A stretch of 6,872 nucleotides of DNA, from assembly GCA_017515945.1 (NCBI GenBank), contig JAFWDX010000432.1, forward strand, positions 1 through 6,872, in the 5' to 3' direction. The notes below the pieces were generated by a model. It did not search any database and had not been told where the DNA came from. It was given only the letters and a program-made list of their open reading frames with translations. Below, piece by piece: positions 5,443 through 6,872 of this stretch; the first letter of the stretch is position 1, and every line of letters begins with the position of its first letter. Source of the stretch: Blautia sp. (GTDB taxonomy: Bacteria; Bacillota; Clostridia; Lachnospirales; Lachnospiraceae). A program made the translations under genes and the position numbers.

Positions 5443-6744
5443 TCACATATCCTCCAGGAAGCCCTCTTCATCAAACCTCCATTCATAAGGCTCACTCAGG
5501 ATCTCTATATCCCGGATCGCCCGGATCGAAGAAAGAAGCGGTTCCGATACCTCAAACTCGTTCAGAGAAAGCGTATCCTGTATACGCACGATCCTGGCAT
5601 TATTATAATCGATCCGCGGACATGTCCGCAAGGCAACACGCAAGGCCTCATAATCATTATTCTGATACATAGGTATTTTAGCCCCGTCGATCATCATGTT
5701 CGTTGTAAGGTTCACCCACGTGCTTTCCCAGTCAACGCTGTTGAGACACCGCCTGGTCGTGATGTCAGCCAGCCCCAGACCGCACGCATTGTGATGCGAC
5801 TGCTCAGACAGTCCCCGTATAAACAGCTTTTTCGTGTGAAAGTCATCCTTAAAGTATGGCATAAACCCGCGGCCTGTGACATTCGGATCCGCGCCTTCCC
5901 CGGAAATGTCCTTCCCTATCCTGTCAATAACCAGGACATCAATGTCATCAAATTTAAACCGTGGGAATTGCGCCTTTGCGATCTTCAGAAGCTCTCTGTC
6001 GCCCTCCACGATGCTTTCCTTCGGGTATATACGGATCTCAGAAATGTCATCATACGCATTCTGCACGACACCCACGCCAAAAAGGACAGGCATTCTTTCC
6101 AGAAAAAGGCCGGCAGCCTTCGGAATATTCTCCGCAAAGGTATCAAAGCCTCTCTTATGCAGACTGGAGCAGCCTTTATGCTTTGCCAGGCCTATCGCCA
6201 TCATTTTCAGGAGACCGCTCTCATGCTCCCCTTTGAAATCCGTGTGAGGCTTGACCTTATTGTAAAGCACGATCCCATCCGCTTCCGCGGCCAGTTTGTC
6301 ACAGTATACCGGCGTATTTACCTCGTCATCCAGACAGCCGATCTGCACCACTTCCATGCCCGCGCAGATCGGGACACCGATGCTCTCCGCTGTGATGCCA
6401 TAGCCGTTTAATATCTCCAGATTCCCTTCTACCGTACCCCCGCCATGGCTGCCCATTGCCGGCACGATAAAAGGATCCGCACCACATTCCTTCAGAACGT
6501 CACAGATCGTACGCACGATCAATGCATTATGCGGAATCCCCCTGCTGCCGACCGTCACGGCGATCCTCTTCCCGCGTAAAAGCCCGCCGCAGTCGAGCCT
6601 GGAGAATTCGTCCCTTATGCGTTCCTCAATATTGTCTACCTTGTCTCTTGCATACAGCTGCCGCACCCGTACCATGCGTGGGAGTTTTACTTCCTCTATG
6701 CCCTGGATCGGGAAATGAATCTCGGGGAAAATAATGTTTACCAT
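5443..6744 (-). CDS. LarA-like (DUF2088) nickel-pincer racemase/epimerase homologue
   Basis: A predicted cytosolic 433-residue protein, close to the roughly 424 residues of lactate racemase LarA. LarA uses a nickel-pincer nucleotide cofactor for hydride transfer at the C2 hydroxyl of 2-hydroxy acids. Recognisable stretches are VGSRGIPHNALI (65-76), FIVPAMGSHGGGTVEG (92-107) and KPHTDFKGEHESGLLKM (165-181), followed by AIGLAKHKG (183-191). By eye, H100, H167, K180 and H196 correspond to LarA H108, H174, K184 (cofactor-linked lysine) and H200 (nickel ligand); the K-to-H distance is 16 in both. The start has GAGGTG 5 nt upstream. The context, an acid-sugar kinase and PdxA2 downstream on the same strand, points to a C2 epimerase of a four-carbon sugar acid, not lactate racemase. 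Cofactor genes larB, larC and larE are not in the window. Confidence 0.82.
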   Translation of the reverse strand: MVNIIFPEIHFPIQGIEEVKLPRMVRVRQLYARDKVDNIEERIRDEFSRLDCGGLLRGKRIAVTVGSRGIPHNALIVRTICDVLKECGADPFIVPAMGSHGGGTVEGNLEILNGYGITAESIGVPICAGMEVVQIGCLDDEVNTPVYCDKLAAEADGIVLYNKVKPHTDFKGEHESGLLKMMAIGLAKHKGCSSLHKRGFDTFAENIPKAAGLFLERMPVLFGVGVVQNAYDDISEIRIYPKESIVEGDRELLKIAKAQFPRFKFDDIDVLVIDRIGKDISGEGADPNVTGRGFMPYFKDDFHTKKLFIRGLSEQSHHNACGLGLADITTRRCLNSVDWESTWVNLTTNMMIDGAKIPMYQNNDYEALRVALRTCPRIDYNNARIVRIQDTLSLNEFEVSEPLLSSIRAIRDIEILSEPYEWRFDEEGFLEDM

Positions 6745-6749
6745 TTTGA

Positions 6750-6755
6750 CACCTC
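6750..6755 (-). promoter_or_regulatory. Ribosome binding site of the LarA-like gene
   Basis: GAGGTG on the minus strand lies 5 nt before the ATG at 6744. Only 14 bp separate that ATG from the repeat array, so the promoter must lie within or beyond the array. Confidence 0.65.
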
Positions 6756-6758
6756 GTA

Positions 6759-6872
6759 TGAGTCAGAGGGACAGGTTCCTTGACTCATTTTTCACTGATG
6801 AGTCAAGGGGACAGGTTCCTTGACTCATTTTTCACTGATGAGTCAGGTGAGTCAGAAGGACAGGTTCTTTGA
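6759..6872 (+). repeat. Family A tandem array of 40-bp hairpin units (continues past the window)
   Basis: Units begin at 6759, 6799 and 6839 with an exact 40-bp period. Each full unit is TGAGTCA, an A/G-rich step, GGACAGGTTC, CTTGACTCA, TTTTT, CACTGA. The third unit carries an extra TGAGTCAGG and is cut by the window end. The core matches the single inverted copy at 2629-2660. Confidence 0.9.
6799..6832 (+). terminator. Terminator-like hairpin within the family A array
   Basis: TGAGTCAAGG (6799-6808) pairs perfectly with CCTTGACTCA (6818-6827) across a 9-nt loop and is followed by TTTTT (6828-6832). The preceding unit forms a similar but weaker hairpin with the same T5 (6759-6792). The geometry fits intrinsic termination of plus-strand transcription. 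On the minus strand, used by the LarA-like gene, no U-tract follows. Confidence 0.55.

Noticed and set aside
5791..6411. Plus-strand open frame opposite the LarA-like gene
   Set aside because: No domain, and it is fully contained opposite a gene with conserved active-site motifs.
6759..6872. CRISPR array
   Set aside because: The repeats are contiguous 40-bp units without unique spacers, and each unit contains its own hairpin and T-tract.
6799..6872. Promoter for the LarA-like gene using TTGACT as a -35
   Set aside because: TTGACT recurs only as part of the repeat arm, and no -10-like hexamer lies at 16-18 bp from it on the minus strand.

Overview
The window looks like the chromosome of a repeat-rich Gram-positive anaerobe, most likely a Clostridia member of the Lachnospiraceae type. 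The grounds are strong AGGAGG-type ribosome binding sites, tightly packed sugar ABC transporter genes, a hexokinase of the eukaryotic-like family, and short hairpin-forming intergenic repeats. The taxonomic call is inference from gene content and style, not from a marker gene.

Layout. Bases 1-2631 (+ strand) hold the downstream part of a sugar-uptake operon: the 3' part of a MalF/UgpA-type permease, a complete MalG/UgpE-type permease, and a hexokinase-family sugar kinase. They are joined by a 1-bp overlap and a 3-bp gap. Bases 2657-6744 (- strand, transcribed right to left) hold a second, convergent group: a LarA-like (DUF2088) nickel-pincer racemase/epimerase homologue, a DUF1537 four-carbon acid-sugar kinase, and a PdxA2-type 4-phosphate dehydrogenase. 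Kinase plus PdxA2 is the known D-threonate route (phosphorylation at C4, then oxidation and decarboxylation to dihydroxyacetone phosphate). The LarA-like protein suggests an added C2 epimerisation step, for example D-erythronate to D-threonate. That is the most interesting functional hypothesis here.

Repeats. Two unrelated repeat families decorate the minus-strand group. Family A has a TGAGTCA...GGACAGGTTC...TGACTCA core. It sits between the convergent operons at 2629-2660, where it supplies the stop codons of both neighbouring genes, and as a 40-bp tandem hairpin array at 6759-6872 directly upstream of the LarA-like gene. Family B is a modular, MITE-like repeat with a 15-bp terminal inverted repeat at 5193-5379. 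A rearranged, inverted copy lies at 3713-3835, so the kinase gene is flanked by inverted copies. The result is a nested arrangement: family A outside the three-gene set, family B around the kinase inside it. Two apparent N-terminal extensions (of the dehydrogenase and the kinase) are start-site artefacts; the first lies in repeat DNA.
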